A stretch of DNA of 64,000 bases from Corynespora cassiicola (taxonomy: Eukaryota > Ascomycota > Dothideomycetes > Pleosporales > Corynesporascaceae), in contig JAEUWY010000008.1 in NCBI GenBank assembly GCA_022059125.1, positions 2,108,001-2,172,000 of the forward strand, written 5' to 3'. This document shows positions 22,754 through 33,779 of the stretch, piece by piece; the stretch's first letter is position 1, and each line of letters begins with the position of its first letter. Made by a program: the position numbers and the translations under genes. Under the pieces are notes generated by a model. It saw only the letters and a program-made list of their open reading frames with translations, was not told the origin of the DNA and ran no database searches.

Positions 22754-24496
22754 ATGCCTTTGCAAATATCGAGACCGAAGCCACCATCCGATGCCTCGCA
22801 ACACATACCGCAGGATGTAGACCGGAGCGCTACGCCAGCGTTCGAGAATACTGACGCAGAAAAGGCCGATGGACCGAGTACTCTCCAGCGACAGGTTTCC
22901 GGTCCACCATACTCAATATTTAGCAAAGGAATGAAGATATGGATAATATTTCTAGTCTCCGTTTCCGCGCTGATATCTCCTTTCGGCGCGGCAACCTTCT
23001 TCCCTGCTCTCAATGTTCTGTCGGATGTACTTGACATCTCTCCAACACTGACCAACCTTTCCATCACGACATACATGGTGCGTAAAACAAAACCCAGCCA
23101 TTCTTGGCCACAAGGAATCCATAGGCTCATTCACGATCAGATCGCTCAATCAATAGCCCCAGCCATCATTGGCGGCATGTCGGACAACAGTGGTCGACGA
23201 TTGTCCTTCATTGTCTGCTTCGTCATCTTCATCATCGCCAACATCGGATTGGCCCTCCAGACCAACTACGCCGCGCTACTAATTCTCCGAATGGTACAAG
23301 CCGTGGGATGTAGCGCCGCAGTTTCCCTCACCATCGCCGTCGTCGCCGACCTCGCCACATCCTCTGAGCGCGGCAAGTACATGGGCTACGCCACCGCCGG
23401 TATCCTCTTTGGCCCTGCCTTTGGTCCTACTATCGGAGGTGTCCTTGCACAATATCTTGGATGGAGGTCGATTTTCTGGTTCCTTGCAATCTATGGTGGC
23501 GTACTGTTGGTCATCTTCCTATTCCTCTTCCCGGAGACCTGCCGTAACGTCGTGGGAAACGGATCCATCCCAGCCAAGGGCGTCAATCAGTCGTTGGTTA
23601 GCTACCTTCAACAACGCAAGCAGGCCAAACAAGACGACAACTATGACCCTGCGCCCGAAAAGCAAAAATTCGTGTTCCCGAATCCCCTCAAGACCCTCAG
23701 CATCCTCGGCGAGAAGGAGTCCTGCATCATCCTTCTCTACAACGGCTTCTTCTTCACCGGAATGATGATGACCACGGCCTCGATCCCGGACCTCTTCAAG
23801 GCGGCCTATGGCCTTGACGAGCTGAAGATTGGCCTGTGCTACATCTCCATGGGCACGGGCTCCCTCGTCGCCTCCCTGACTATGGGCCACGTCGTAGACT
23901 GGAACTTCAAGCGGCACGCCGCCCGCCTCAACATCCCCATCACGCGCGGCAAGCAGCAAGATCTGCGCAACTTTCCGATCGAGGTCGTGCGGCTGCAGGT
24001 CGTCGCCCCAGGCCATTTGCTAGGCACCGTCGCCTTCATCGCGTACGGGTGGACGATCAAGTATCAGACGCACATCGCGTGGCCCGAGGTTGCGCTCTTC
24101 TTCGTCGGCTTTGGTGTTTCGACCGCGTTCAACATTACAAACACGCTGCTCATCGACCTGCACAAGTCGAAGCCTGCGTCTGCGACTGCTGCGGTCAACT
24201 TTTGCAGGTGTTTGATGAGTGCCGGGGGTTGTGCTGCGATTTTGCCCATGTGCAATGCCATGAATCCCGGATGGGCCTACACGTTCATGGCGTTCGTGTA
24301 CCTGGTGTTGATCGTGGTAGTGTTCTGGGTCATGAAGAATGGAATGAAGTGGAGGCTAGAGACGGAGGCGAAGAAGACGGAGAAGGAACATGCCAGGATA
24401 GAAGGAAAAGCCCTGAGTGATCCTGAAAAGGGACTCGAGCATGAACGTACGTCGACCTCGGGAGACGAGGCGATGGAGAAGGGGGATAGAAACTAG
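22754..24496 (+). CDS. MFS transporter, DHA1 family (QDR-like)
   Basis: Two exons, 22754-23077 and 23141-24496 (559 aa). The 63-nt intron (GTGCGT...CAG) has a length divisible by three and no stop, so the region also reads as one uninterrupted frame. Removing it restores TTYMIAQSIAPAIIGG, the conserved helix-2 segment of DHA1 proteins, while reading through inserts 21 hydrophilic residues into that helix. Motif A appears as GGMSDNSGRRLS, motif C as GPAFGPTIGGVLAQYLGWR, and FLFPETCRNVVGNGS precedes the central loop. The C-tail is charged and acidic. An ATG 8 codons upstream (22730) is possible. Proton-driven efflux of small organic compounds is likely; the substrate is unknown. Confidence 0.93.
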   Translation: MPLQISRPKPPSDASQHIPQDVDRSATPAFENTDAEKADGPSTLQRQVSGPPYSIFSKGMKIWIIFLVSVSALISPFGAATFFPALNVLSDVLDISPTLTNLSITTYMVRKTKPSHSWPQGIHRLIHDQIAQSIAPAIIGGMSDNSGRRLSFIVCFVIFIIANIGLALQTNYAALLILRMVQAVGCSAAVSLTIAVVADLATSSERGKYMGYATAGILFGPAFGPTIGGVLAQYLGWRSIFWFLAIYGGVLLVIFLFLFPETCRNVVGNGSIPAKGVNQSLVSYLQQRKQAKQDDNYDPAPEKQKFVFPNPLKTLSILGEKESCIILLYNGFFFTGMMMTTASIPDLFKAAYGLDELKIGLCYISMGTGSLVASLTMGHVVDWNFKRHAARLNIPITRGKQQDLRNFPIEVVRLQVVAPGHLLGTVAFIAYGWTIKYQTHIAWPEVALFFVGFGVSTAFNITNTLLIDLHKSKPASATAAVNFCRCLMSAGGCAAILPMCNAMNPGWAYTFMAFVYLVLIVVVFWVMKNGMKWRLETEAKKTEKEHARIEGKALSDPEKGLEHERTSTSGDEAMEKGDRN

Positions 24497-25172
24497 ATGA
24501 CGCGGTTCTTGCTTTCCTGCGCTTATACCATATTGCAAAGTTTGCTCGTATCCAAGACTGTATTTCGTATTTGACTTTTCTGTGGTGCGGACATGGGATC
24601 GGTGTACGAGGGGTTGTACGACTTGTTCTTTCCTTCGGCGTCGGGTGCGTTTAATACGACGTCCGAATAACCTCCACCTTCCTCCCCTAGCCTCAAACTT
24701 GGCTACTACGGCAGCACCTCTGCCGAGGCTCGGCCTCGATTCACATCCTTTGCGGCGGGACCTGAAGATCCCTATCCTATTTCAACATGCTGCCCATGTC
24801 CCGATCTTGGCCCCGCTCGCGGTGTTGCGCGTCTACGCCTCACGGACATCTCGCGGATCAAGATTCGGCAGCCTTGAGGATCGGAAAAGTAGATGGAAAA
24901 GGTATCTCAGGGTGGTGGCGGTGTGCGATTGGATGGTCAGGTGGGTCATTAATATATATTCAGCCATGGGTGTCCAAAGTGTAAAAGGGCCGAGCAGGGG
25001 TCACTCCACATCCCGAAGATTTGTGGGTGCGTATACCAGATGAGCCTGGTGATCATGAAGACGGTGGAGAGTTGGTATGGATTTGCGGTATGGCAGATAA
25101 ATATGGAGGGAGCTGTTGTAAAGTTTCTGAGCTTCAGGGCGTCCACTCAGAACTCGACCGTACTACTCCAAA
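24497..25172. other. Intergenic, quercetinase promoter
   Basis: About 680 bp between two plus-strand genes. It should contain the quercetinase promoter. No coding sequence or strong repeat is supported. Confidence 0.5.
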
Positions 25173-26273
25173 ATGTATACCACGACTAGCCTCCTCGCCC
25201 TCGCCAACGTCCTGCCTACAGCACTCTGTGCGAGTCTCTGGCAGAACACAACCCCCCAAACCCCCCAACCCTACGCCCTCAAGAAAAACCATGGCGTCGC
25301 CATCGTCGGAGGCGAAACCCTCAACACCTTCCCCGTCACCGGCAACTCCTCCGGCGGCGCCTTCACCCTCATGAACACCAACGGCCCCGGCTCCGCCAAC
25401 GGAAGCTCCATCTTCCCGCACGTCCACCGCGCAACCTACGAAAACTTCTACGCCGCCAAGGGCCGCGTTCAGCTCTGGGGCCAAAACTACGACAGCTACG
25501 TCGCAAACAGCTCCGTCCAGACCTCGCGCATCCTCTCCCAGGGAGACTTTGGCGGCATCCCCATGAACACGATCCACACGTTCTTGATGCTCGAGCCGGA
25601 CACGACGCTCACGGGGGTCCTGGTGCCGGGCGGCTTCGAGGAGTTCTTCTTCGCGACGGGGCTGCCGCCCTCGGGGGGCGAAGTGTCCGGCCCGCTGAAC
25701 GCGACGGAGCTCGCGCTGTGGGACGTGTACCCCCAGCTCAACTTCACGCCGCGCGCCGACGTCGTCAACGGCAAGGCCGGGCCCGGAAACTGGTACGACG
25801 GGCCGAACGAGCTGCCGGCGGATGACAAGAGTCCAGTGTGGGTTGCGAAGAACTACGGCCCCAAGTATCTTAATTCCGAGGCCGGGTACTACCAGCTTGT
25901 CGCGCCGTTGGTCACGTCGACGCAGACGGGTAGGCTGTTTGGGCAGGGGCATGTTACGATGAGCCCCAAGGCGGAGGGGGTGGTGGCACCGGGTGTGACG
26001 AGTCCCCAGGCTACAGCATTCATGGTGGAGGAGGGGATGTTGGTGGTTGAAGTTGAGGGGTTTGACACGGCGAGGCTTATCGATGGGGATGTTGTGTTTG
26101 TGCCTGCAAATACTACCTTCTCGTATTACGCGGAGGCGGATTTCACCAAGTTCATGTATGTGAGTGGCGGGGATAATGGGTTGGATGCGATGTTGCTGGA
26201 GAAGGCGGAGGATTGGTCGTCGGCGTTTTATCCGAGGGATACGTCGAATGTGAAGAGGGGTTTCAAAATCTAG
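25173..26273 (+). CDS. Secreted quercetin 2,3-dioxygenase (bicupin quercetinase)
   Basis: Single exon, 366 aa, with a signal peptide of about 19 residues (ending ALCA). It opens the heterocycle of quercetin and related flavonols, releasing CO and a depside, using a mononuclear Cu site. The N-terminal cupin has the full ligand set: His83 and His85 in FPHVHRATYENFY, Glu90 in the same block, and His135 in PMNTIHTFLML. This matches the His/His/Glu/His set known for Aspergillus japonicus quercetinase. The C-terminal cupin (about 260-350) contains EEGMLVVEVEG and VFVPANTTF, without metal ligands, as in the family. There are several N-glycosylation sequons. Length fits the fungal enzyme (about 350 aa). 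The next gene, 80 bp away and convergent, is a 2OG oxygenase. Confidence 0.94.
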   Translation: MYTTTSLLALANVLPTALCASLWQNTTPQTPQPYALKKNHGVAIVGGETLNTFPVTGNSSGGAFTLMNTNGPGSANGSSIFPHVHRATYENFYAAKGRVQLWGQNYDSYVANSSVQTSRILSQGDFGGIPMNTIHTFLMLEPDTTLTGVLVPGGFEEFFFATGLPPSGGEVSGPLNATELALWDVYPQLNFTPRADVVNGKAGPGNWYDGPNELPADDKSPVWVAKNYGPKYLNSEAGYYQLVAPLVTSTQTGRLFGQGHVTMSPKAEGVVAPGVTSPQATAFMVEEGMLVVEVEGFDTARLIDGDVVFVPANTTFSYYAEADFTKFMYVSGGDNGLDAMLLEKAEDWSSAFYPRDTSNVKRGFKI

Positions 26274-26352
26274 TGCTTTATTCTGGTAGAATCTAAAGCG
26301 AGTAAGGGGAAGAAAAATGTACATTTATTCACGGCTACCTATTAAAAGTTGC

Positions 26353-27416
26353 TTATGCTGCTGCAACTCCGATCTTCGCCCCTTCGTCTTTTGGAAGTGT
26401 TGTGTAATTCTTTCTGGTGTTGTAGTTTCTCCACTCGCCTGCAAACACCGGCTCATACTTCTTGACCTCACCTTCGTCCTTGACCACCGGATCGATCAGA
26501 ACGTCTGGATCAGGATGGATGAAGAAGGGAATAGAGTATCTCGACGGAAGGATGTCACCCGCAACCTTGGGGCTGACCACTCGGTGAATCGTGCTTCTGC
26601 ACCGATCGTTCGTCAATCGCTGCAGTAGATCTGCAATGTTGATCAAGACGGTTCCCGGTACCGGGACTGCAGGTTTGAAATCGCCGGTGTGGAACGGATC
26701 CACTTCCAGTCCGCCGACATTGTCCTGGAAGAGAAGGGTGCAGAGTCCGAAGTCGGTGTGCGGTATGATGCGCGCGTGCCCCTCCTGTTCGATGACTTTC
26801 CGCTCAATGGATGGGTAGCGGATGAGGCGCAGCTGCGGGTCGGCCTTTGTGGTGATCTTGTCGAAGAAGTTGTCGCCTAGTTCCATGGCCATCGCGAGAC
26901 ACGTAAGTACGTTGAGACCGAGCGTAAGGCATTGCTGATAGAACTCATCCAATGTCGGCTTGAAAGAGGGCAAGTCTTTTTCGGTGGGGCAGAGAGGATT
27001 GTTGAAGCGTCGATGCTCGTAACATTCCTTGTGGTCGATGCCGCCGTTGGCTTCGTCGCCGTCGGCTGTATAGCCTTGGTTCACTTCGGCGTCTTTTAGG
27101 CGCCAGTCAAGCTTCTTTTCCAAAGGAAGGTCGAAGAAGGTCTTTGCCTGCGCGTATATCAGGTCTGAGGATCTTGCTAACAGAGCCAAACACGAATCAT
27201 GACTTCAGGGTAGGATGCTCAGGTTGGCCAACGCACCAGTCCAAAGATTTCATCGACTCTGCTTTGGGGTATGCCATGATCTTTGATATACACCCACCCG
27301 ACAGTAGAGAATGCGTCGTAGAGTTCGCGAGCTACAGCCCGCTTCTCATCATCGTTGCCGTGGAGAAAACGGTCGAACGAGACGACGGCTATCTTTGCGG
27401 CTTCGACCTCGGCCAT
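26353..27416 (-). CDS. 2-oxoglutarate/Fe(II)-dependent dioxygenase (isopenicillin N synthase-like)
   Basis: Two exons, 27416-27237 and 27147-26353 (324 aa). Intron 27236-27148 (89 nt) has donor GTGCGT and acceptor CGCAG. This junction gives HGIPQSRVDEIFGLAKTFFDLP, with exactly the spacing conserved between HGIP and the FFxLP block. The DIOX_N region (about 8-110) is followed by the 2OG-FeII_Oxy domain: His190 and Asp192 in PHTDFG, distal His248 in TIHRVV, and Arg263 in RYSIPFF for 2OG binding. Soluble, no signal peptide. Family members act in secondary metabolism or flavonoid/gibberellin-type oxidations; the substrate is unknown. It is convergent with the quercetinase gene and divergent from a sugar transporter. 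Confidence 0.93.
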
Positions 27417-28005
27417 ATTGGACCTAGAAATCCGATTAAACCAGATGCACAATTCGCAAAGACTGTACAAGCGCACAAGACTTCGCGGTCAAGAGATGTG
27501 TCAAGTTATGCTACCGGGTACGAGGCGGAGTGCTTCATCCAGCAAGCCGACGTAACCAACCTCGTCCATGAAAATCCTGTCCATGACTCCATGAGTGGGG
27601 GCAACGCTCTCTACGCGCGCATTACAAATCCATATGATAGGTTCTCGCATGAGGCGATCCCTGCCGAACGGCACCGAAATGCGGGGATTTGGCCGGCCCA
27701 CGTGACGTGACTCTTCAGCAAGCTTTTTCATCCCCAGATCGTCCATGATAGTTCAAGATAATACAGGCGGTCTAATCTTTTCCGAAGGATATCTAAGCCC
27801 CGATTGAGTGATAGGGACCGATACAAGTGATACAGCTAAGCGATACCCATGGATTAGCGCGGGGTCTAATCAGATTAGGGACTCGTGCAAAGTGGGGAAA
27901 TTTTCAGTTTAAACACCTCGACCCGACTCCTCGGACTCGCTGCAGGACCTTTGACGACAGTCCTCCGCCTCAATTGCGGTCTGAACGAGGAAGAGATAGA
28001 TCAGA
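27417..28005. other. Divergent promoter, 2OG oxygenase / sugar transporter
   Basis: About 590 bp between divergent start codons. No ORF with family resemblance. Room for a shared regulatory region. Confidence 0.5.
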
Positions 28006-29679
28006 ATGTCGGAAAGTAAAATCTCAAGGCTGGTGCCTCGCAACCAGTTTCTGTTGCTTGCCTGTATTATCATGACCTCCGTGGCCGACTCAGTGGTATG
28101 TTCATATTATGACTCAATTCTGCGATATTTCCAATCTCACCCATTGTCTGATCGTTGTTCACTGGGGGAGAGTGTCTGACGCAAACAGCTTCTCGGTTAC
28201 GACTCGTCGCTCATGGGATCCTTCAATGTCATGCCAAGCTACATTAATTATTTCACCCTCACCACTACCACCAAATCGCTCAACACAGCAATCTCGTACA
28301 TGGGCGGTGCAGTATGCGCCCTCTTTGCAGGACCTGTAGTCGATTTGCGCGGCCGTAAAGAGAGCATCTACTACTCCGCCACCATCACTCTAATCGGAGG
28401 TGTGATCCAAGGCGCAGCACAGAACATTGGCATGTTCATCGCAGGGCGATTCATTGTGGGCCTTGGTCTAGGATTTGGGCAGGTTGCGGCCCCGACATTG
28501 GTAGCCGAAACAGCGCCAGTCAAGTGGAGAGGCTTTGCTCTGGGGTTGTACTATGCCTGTTGGGGCATCGGAACCCTGATTGCCAGCGGTGTCTGCTATG
28601 GGGTATTTTCACCCCCATCTTTGGAGTCCAAGTCCGCGCTAACACTGCACTAGACCGAAGACATGGCTACCAGCTGGGCTTGGCGCATCCCATCCCTTCT
28701 CCAGGCTGCTCCTAGCGTTCTGGTGATGATCATTCTCTTTTTTGTGCCCGAATCGCCGCGCTGGCTCATTAGCAAAGGGCGGCATGACGAGGCCAAAGAG
28801 ATTCTCGCCATCGCGAACGCCAATGGCGATATTTCGGATCCGGTGGTGCTGATTCAATTCAAGGAGATCGAGGATACCATTCGATGGGAAAAAGAGCGAG
28901 AGCTCACCATTTTCCAGGCCCTTGCGCAGCCTGCCAATCGCAAGCGACTCCTCATCACCACGACTTTCTCCATCATCGTCATGCTCCCAGGCACGAACAT
29001 TGTCCAATTCTACTTTGGCGATATGCTATCAAGTGCAGGCATCAGCGACCCAAAGACTCAGCTCCAAGTCAACGTCATCCTCACATCATGGACGTTTGTC
29101 GTTGCAGTGGTAGCATCATTCTTCGCAGACAAAATGAGCCGCAAGTTGCTGTGCGTTCTTTCGCTGTCATCTGGATGCGTGGCTCTGTATATTCTTGCAG
29201 GTCTCACCGCAAAGTTTGGAACGTCAGATAACACGTCTGGAGTCTATGGGACGATCGCCATGATTTTCATCTACAACGCAACGTACGCCTGGGGAATCAC
29301 TCCCCTAACCGTGCTATATCCACCAGAAGTCCTGTCATTCGACATTCGCGCCGCAGGTATGGGAATCTATACCTTTACGACCAAGCTCTGTGGTCTTTTC
29401 GTCACCATGGTGCTGCCATTCGGTCTTGCGGCTATCAGCTGGAAGGTATACATCATCAATGCTAGCGTCGATATTTTGATGGTCATCTTTGTCATATTCG
29501 TTTGGGTAGAAACAAGAGGGCTCACACTTGAAGAAGTTGATAAGCTATTCGATGGAGAAAAGCACTCTGACGTGCCAGATCTTGAAGCTGTCTTGGATGG
29601 GAAGATCGTTGATCTGGATATTGGCGATAGCGCCAGTGCAGGACGACAAACGATTGAAGTGCCTGAAAAGAAGGCTTAA
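28006..29679 (+). CDS. MFS sugar transporter (hexose/lactose permease-like)
   Basis: Three exons: 28006-28095, 28189-28602 and 28654-29679 (509 aa). The introns (93 and 51 nt) are both phase 0. Joined motifs: LLGYDSSLMGSFN at helix 1, DLRGRKESIYYSA (motif A), GRFIVGLGLGFGQVAAP in helix 4, RGFALGLYY, PESPRWLISKGRHDEA before the central loop, and VETRGLTLEEVDKLFDG after helix 12. This is the standard fungal Sugar_tr (PF00083) layout with 12 helices. Uptake of a hexose, disaccharide or sugar-like plant compound is likely. In this context (quercetinase upstream) a sugar released from flavonol glycosides would be a reasonable substrate, but that is inference. Confidence 0.94.
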
Positions 29680-29896
29680 AGGTGAAGATGTTTGTATATA
29701 TGTTAATTCTGGTTAAAATCGGGCGATACGCACACTCGTACGAGCAATCTTGAGTAGATAAAGAAACGATGGCTTGCTCACGTTTGGATTCCTCTTTGGT
29801 ATCCTACGTTAATTTCTTTGTGCTGTTTCTCTGAAATAAATGATACAATCTACCACAAACCGGTATATCTCTCCTATGCTTCTTCCTCGAAGACTT

Positions 29897-30788
29897 TCAC
29901 TCGGCTCCGCCATCTACAGCCTTGACAAGGTTCTCGAATATCGGACTAAAACCATGATAATACTCATCCTTGACTCCAACATTAGTCAAGAACAACCAGT
30001 CTGCTGTCTCCTCCACTTGTTGGACCACAAAATCCAATACCCTTTTGCTCAGATTGGGAAGCGAATGTAAAATGACGGCTAGTTGTGATGTTGGAAGCTT
30101 ATGCGAGTGCAGCGCATCAAATGTTGAGGCGTCGAGCCATTTTGAAAATGTTTCCTCGAAGACGACTGTTATGTCCGAGAGGTTGAGGTAGGAGTAAGTG
30201 GTGAAATTTCGCGATGCAAGAAGCGCAGGAGAAATAAGACCAGGATTATGGACTACAGGAACATCAACTAGTGCTCTATGATCTCAGGAGGGGAAGATTC
30301 CACACATACCTACAAGGCGATCTCGAAACCTAGTCCCATTTTTGACTGCTTGGCTCGCTTTCTTCAGGTACTCATATTGCCCGACATTGTAAGTGCTGGG
30401 CGTCTCATCGAAGAAAATTCCGTCGACCTTCAGCTTCGAGTTGTTCGCAGTCTTTGGCCAGTTTGCATATACGTCGATTTCCTTCAACACGTTATCGATG
30501 GATTTAGTCGTGTAATTTGTTGCGACGTATCCCAGGGTGCGGATGTTATCGAAAGTACGCAGCTTTGGAATCTCGTCAAGGTAGATTTGGTCAGGCAATG
30601 ACCCCACGCACGGTCCGGAGCATGGATTCACGATGACATTGAACTCGACATCATCGTACTTGCGCGCCCTGAGGCTTATGAGCTTTGGCTGAATTTTACA
30701 CATGGAGACCATGTTCTACCTACGCCTCATAAAGTGGATTCCAAGCTCCAGCTGTCGGATACACGTAAAGTGGTAATATTATCGACAT
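29897..30788 (-). CDS. Spherulation-specific family 4 (spherulin-4) protein
   Basis: Three exons: 30788-30724, 30668-30310 and 30267-29897 (264 aa). Introns are 55 and 42 nt. The donors are GTAGGT and GTATGT; the second intron is very short. Exon 1 supplies the typical start MSIILPLYVYPTAGAWNPLY, which joins to ARKYDDVEFNVIVNPCSGP. Later family motifs are IRTLGYVATNYTTKS, VDGIFFDETP and, in exon 3, VVHNPGLIS, LAVILHSLP and DWLFLTNV. This is the complete spherulin-4 family pattern, related to alpha-galactosidase-like TIM barrels. No signal peptide is seen with this start. Family function is poorly known: spherulation in Physarum, and possible exopolysaccharide hydrolysis from structural similarity. 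It converges on the sugar transporter gene. Confidence 0.93.
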
Positions 30789-31678
30789 ATCTATGCAAAC
30801 AATTGTGGAAAATTTCTATTCAGCAGAAGTCCCTACTAAGGCTCTTCTTTCAAGGCCGAGAAACTTAAGAGAAATAAGAAGGGAAAACTTAGTTTAAAGC
30901 CGAAGTGGAGGCCAAATTCTGATACCTGAATGCACATACTTGCCGCATACGGAAAGGTATGCCTAGATTCCAGCAGCGTCACATTGTATATTCTAAATGA
31001 AGTATCCGTGGACCTTTTTATGCCATGAAAGAGTTGCATGCCCTGAATATACGGTTATCGGCTCAATGGACGTTCTGGTGATACCGGGGTGACAACCCAT
31101 ATTAAATGCTGGGGTGCGACATTATCCGGCAGCATCAGTGTGCAGCACCCATTCTCGAATGTTCTTTGCAGCAGAATTTTTCTATGTACTGGGATGCCGT
31201 CCATATTAATCCGATTCTAGATAATATACTTTTCCTGCAAATTAAAGTTTTGACAATACTGTCAAACAGCCCTTCCCAACAATAAACAATGTGCCTAGCT
31301 GGTCTTGTCATGTTATCCGTATACTTGATAAATCTTGAATCCTATATTACTAATGCGGACCATATGCTGTGACTTGAAGACCTCAATCAATGGATATATT
31401 CGTGCTCCAGATGACGTGAGCTCTAGGCCGATACCGAACCTGACATGATCAGGTACCCGAAGCCGATCTCCAGTACGAAAAGTTCTACTGCTCATCCAGA
31501 ACCCACCAAAGTAGCATGTCTGGTCAAGTTTCTGGTCCCATATTACAACCAAATCACACTTTTAGAAAAATGTTCTTATCATATTTTTTCCAATCCCCTG
31601 CTTTTTACTATCCTCTTTCCCGTAACTCGCTTCTGGCACTAGATGTAGTGCATTCTTGCCGTGTTTTTACGAACGATA
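30789..31678. other. Intergenic, spherulin-4 promoter
   Basis: About 890 bp, AT-rich looking, with no supported gene. Short ORFs lack domains or signal peptides. Contains the spherulin-4 promoter and the 3' flank of the Dabb-GFA gene. Confidence 0.5.
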
Positions 31679-32504
31679 TTATGATCCATTCGTCAACTGC
31701 TCATTCAGTTCCTGGACCCAAGCAAGTCGTCCTTCGCCAAATGTCTCGCCTGTCGCAGGCATCTTATCACCACCTTCCAACAATAACGTTCTCACAATAA
31801 TCTTATCGGGCATGACATCTTGGTGGTGATAGATGTGACTCGTGCAGGTCTTACAAAAATAGCAATGTACAAACTTGCCTGGTCATAATTAGCATCAGAG
31901 ACGAAAATAACGATGAAGCCATACCGCTGGCACCCTTGTAATCATAGACCCCCACGTTCTCGTTCCCCGCAACAATCGTCAGATTTTCGCGTGGAACGAT
32001 TTGATTACAAGAGTAAGGACCACCACCTAATTTTTGACACGTGCTGCAATGGCACAACACGTGCTCAGCATTCTCTAGTTTTGCGGTCCATTTGACTGTC
32101 TCGCAATGACAGGCTCCTCTTCTCGCTCCCTTGCTCCTCAACGTGGGATGATCGGCGCCCGGACCGAACAACACGCCATCTTTAATGTCGATGACCACGC
32201 TATCCTCAATCAATGGCTTTGCATTCTTTGAAAACTGCAAATGTACCGGTTCCGCTGTTAGGTAATAGTCTAGATCTTCCTGGGATGCGAATTCGAGGAC
32301 GAAGCCGTGCGTTAAGCCCTTCGAAAAGGGTTCCCAGGAGCGATTCTTCCCGGCTTTGAGCGACTTGATGAGTGGTTTTCCCGTAACTGGATGTAGCGAG
32401 TCGGTTTTGAGTGCCATGAAGGATTTGAAGTGGGATTCGAAATCGGTCCATGATATATCCGATCGGTACTTGAATAGGACGATGTGTGTGATTGTGTCAG
32501 TCAT
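31679..32504 (-). CDS. Fusion protein: stress-responsive A/B barrel (Dabb) domain plus GFA zinc domain
   Basis: Two exons, 32504-31925 and 31878-31679 (259 aa). The intron is 46 nt with donor GTATGG. The Dabb domain spans about 4-112: ITHIVLFKYRSDISW, a long helix, HGFVLEFASQEDLDYYL and PVHLQFSKNAKPLIEDSVVIDI. The GFA domain spans about 127-245 with its zinc cysteines: C132/C134 in GACHCETVKW, C151/C153/C156 in CHCSTCQ, and C199/C202/C205 in CYFCKTC. The second exon completes the GFA fold and ends QLTNGS. The linker is about 15 residues with no sign of a lost stop. An in-frame ATG at 32573 would add 23 residues. Dabb proteins are small dimeric barrels (some are cyclases) and GFA proteins are glutathione-dependent formaldehyde-activating-like. 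A joint role is unknown. Confidence 0.9.
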
Positions 32505-33779
32505 GTCTGCGGCGGCGGGGTCTGCGGCGTGCGAGGTTGACTGGCTCAAGACGGTAGCAATGTTTGGCAGCATGCAAGTCGGAAAAGATTCGATCCAATC
32601 TTTTTTCTGACTTTCATTGCTTTTATTACTGAGCTGGAAGCTATTGAAGACATGACTATGCCAAAGCGTTCGCGCTGAGGTGTTCGGGGAAAGTTTCCCC
32701 GTCTCTATGCATTCTTTCCGATGTGGAAATGATTCCCGTGGTATGCTCCGTAGATTCGCGGGGCTCCACAGTTAGCTACGACGCTATCAACGACATTGTG
32801 GGGTATAATAAAGGAGCCTACCGATGATCATATCGAGTTAAGTGTTTTCTTTGGCCCCATTATGGATTATACCGATATAACTTGCAGACATCCCACGGCG
32901 GCGGCACCTCACTCATGGTTAGACCCATAAGTGTCACGAAGACCTACTATCCATTGAAATATGTCTTGAAAAAGACTTAAATGTTGATTTGAGCTGTACG
33001 CGATCGTGCCCTAACACTAGCCTTGTTTTGTTAAGAATTCATATTGCATCTTGATCTTCCTGTACACCCTGTAAAATACGAATGACAATGCGGAATTTAG
33101 TACCTTATACTCTACCATAATACTATAGTCATTTCAAGACCTAAAGAACAACATGCCTGTGGATATTCAAGACGGCATTGGCCGCCGGATATGGACAGAC
33201 TTGGCAGTTCAAACTCGCCTTACGAACGGCTTCAACGTCGTTACAGACCACGTGGCTTATGAGGTCTCTCCTATTCAAATTCTTTTATTAACTAAAGGTC
33301 AAAATTACTCCATTTATTCGGAATTTCGACTGGCCATTCCAGATCGCCTTCCAAAACTATGTAAGTCAATTAGAACACATTTAGGCGGATTTCTACAGCA
33401 AGATGAGGATCCAAAATACAAGATCAAATGACTAGGAACCTGGAAATCTTTAATGCCCTTCTTAGCCCAGTAGCAATGTACTCGCTGCAATTTGAGAGAC
33501 GCAAGTGGTATGTTGTGATGGGACATGTACACTGCGCCAAGCAGCCGGCGAGAATACTAAATTTACACTTGATTGTAAATATTGGAGAAATATGGCCTGA
33601 AAGGCTTTTTGAGGATCAAGTTAGGGATATTTTCAAACTAAGACTATCTTAACCGTGCGTCAAAGCATTTTGGTCAGACAACGTGCAAGGGAGACGGTGA
33701 AATATTCGTGGAATATTTTCCATTGCTATCATTTCGTTGTCATTCACGTTTCGTCTTGGGTCGTCAGCTCTTGACCCAA
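32505..33779. other. Intergenic, 1.3 kb
   Basis: No supported gene. Two overlapping short plus-strand ORFs (33153-33431 and 33428-33652) could be exons of a small unknown protein, but they show no domain and no clear splice join. Includes the promoter of the Dabb-GFA gene. Confidence 0.45.

Noticed and set aside
25134..26324. 396-aa minus-strand ORF antisense to the quercetinase
   Set aside because: Arg/His/Val-rich shadow of GC-rich coding sequence; no domain, while the plus strand encodes a complete quercetinase.
33153..33652. Two overlapping short plus-strand ORFs as a possible small gene
   Set aside because: No recognisable domain, signal peptide or splice join that gives a coherent product.
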